Assembly (NCBI GenBank): GCA_016210125.1
Contig: JACQUS010000501.1
Coordinates: 1-5,343 of the forward strand
Source of the DNA: Chloroflexota bacterium
GTDB lineage: Bacteria > Chloroflexota > UBA6077 > FW602-bin22 > JACQUS01
Length of the DNA: 5,343 nt
Direction: 5' to 3'
A program made the translations under genes and the position numbers. Under the pieces are notes generated by a model. It was not told the origin of the DNA, did not search any database, and saw only the letters and a list, made by a program, of their open reading frames with translations. The stretch's first letter is position 1, and every line of letters begins with the position of its first letter. This document shows, piece by piece, positions 5,110 through 5,343 of the stretch.

Positions 5110-5223
5110 CCGCTGCAGCGCGCTGCCACGGGCGAGGCCGCCAGCGCGGCTCCGCGACGGAGCGCGGCGCGCCCACGTGGGGCGGCGTGCGGGTCGTGTC
5201 GGACGTGCGCCGCGCGCGTAGGG

Positions 5224-5229
5224 TACAAT
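5224..5229 (+). promoter_or_regulatory. Candidate -10 box of the right-edge gene
   Basis: TACAAT within GGGTACAATG is a five-of-six match to the -10 consensus, in otherwise very GC-rich sequence. The expected transcription start is near 5236, about 80 bases before the GTG at 5316. A -35 box is not clear; TCGGAC at 5199-5204 is the nearest and is weak. Confidence 0.5.
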
Positions 5230-5234
5230 GCGTT

Positions 5235-5287
5235 CGCGCGGGCGAGCAGCGCTGCGCACCCGACCGGCTGCGCCAGCGGCCCGCGCG
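5235..5287 (+). other. Structured 5' leader hairpin of the right-edge gene
   Basis: CGCGCGGGC (5235-5243) pairs exactly with GCCCGCGCG (5279-5287). Inside, CGCTG (5250-5254) pairs with CAGCG (5274-5278), and CGCA (5255-5258) with TGCG (5269-5272), leaving a 6-base bulge, a single C bulge and a 10-base loop. The hairpin would begin at the predicted transcript 5' end and finish 16 bases before the GGAGG ribosome site. It could protect the mRNA or regulate it; there is no match I recognise to a known riboswitch. Confidence 0.4.
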
Positions 5288-5315
5288 ACCTGTGAGCGCC
5301 CGTGGAGGTGGATGC

Positions 5316-5343
5316 GTGTCAGGCAAGGTTCAGCTTGTCGTTC
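5316..5343 (+). CDS. Start of an unidentified gene (only 9 codons in window)
   Basis: GGAGG at 5304-5308 stands 7 bases before a GTG at 5316, opening a frame that reads VSGKVQLVV and leaves the window. An ATG at 5312 in another frame is only 3 bases from the ribosome site and gives a less protein-like MRVRQGSACR. Promoter and leader lie upstream in the region shared with the DedA gene. Too little is visible for a function. Confidence 0.5.

Noticed and set aside
5070..5300. tRNA or known riboswitch in the right intergenic region
   Set aside because: Several stems occur, but there is no cloverleaf with T-loop consensus and no riboswitch core I recognise.
1..5343. CRISPR array, insertion sequence or phage attachment site
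   Set aside because: No regularly spaced repeats, transposase frame, terminal inverted repeats with target duplication, or tRNA-derived att site was seen.

Overview
The window is GC-rich (about 70% or more in most genes, with G/C at nearly every third codon position), uses GTG as well as ATG starts, and packs genes tightly with Shine-Dalgarno sites. The gene families, the C-terminal style of the antitoxin and a GC-rich intergenic hairpin of a type common in such genomes suggest a Chloroflexota bacterium (Thermomicrobia-like). This assignment is inference; no rRNA or marker gene is present to settle it.

Layout, left to right. (1) A rhomboid intramembrane protease on the minus strand runs off the left edge. 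(2) Divergent from it is a plus-strand operon: a 40-codon small ORF whose stop overlaps the start of mutY (A/G-specific adenine glycosylase), then, one base after mutY, an FMN nitroreductase-family gene. (3) A 148-base gap holds a perfect 9-bp hairpin. It is followed by a NadD/NMNAT-like nucleotidyltransferase (plus strand) with a doubtful 5' end and a C-terminal extension of about 80 residues. (4) Convergent with that gene is a type II toxin-antitoxin pair on the minus strand: a Phd-like antitoxin and a PIN-domain (VapC) toxin, overlapping by 4 bases, with a clear extended -10 promoter. The sampled lines of the toxin are lower in GC than the neighbouring gene. (5) A 245-base gap holds the antitoxin promoter and a doubtful 44-codon ORF. 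(6) A DedA-family membrane protein lies on the minus strand. (7) A 295-base divergent intergenic region carries candidate promoters in both directions, an inverted repeat and a strongly structured 5' leader ahead of a gene that starts in the last 28 bases.

No single pathway unites the genes. The mutY operon fits oxidative-damage repair (MutY removes adenine opposite 8-oxoguanine) alongside a flavin oxidoreductase. The nucleotidyltransferase probably acts in NAD(P) or related nucleotide metabolism. The rhomboid and DedA proteins are membrane proteins, and the toxin-antitoxin pair looks like a mobile or accessory insertion. I found no CRISPR array, tRNA, rRNA, transposase or complete novel defence system. 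The most unusual points are the coding-like but start-less extension of the nucleotidyltransferase beside the hairpin, its extra C-terminal region, the MutY C-terminus, and the structured leader at the right edge.
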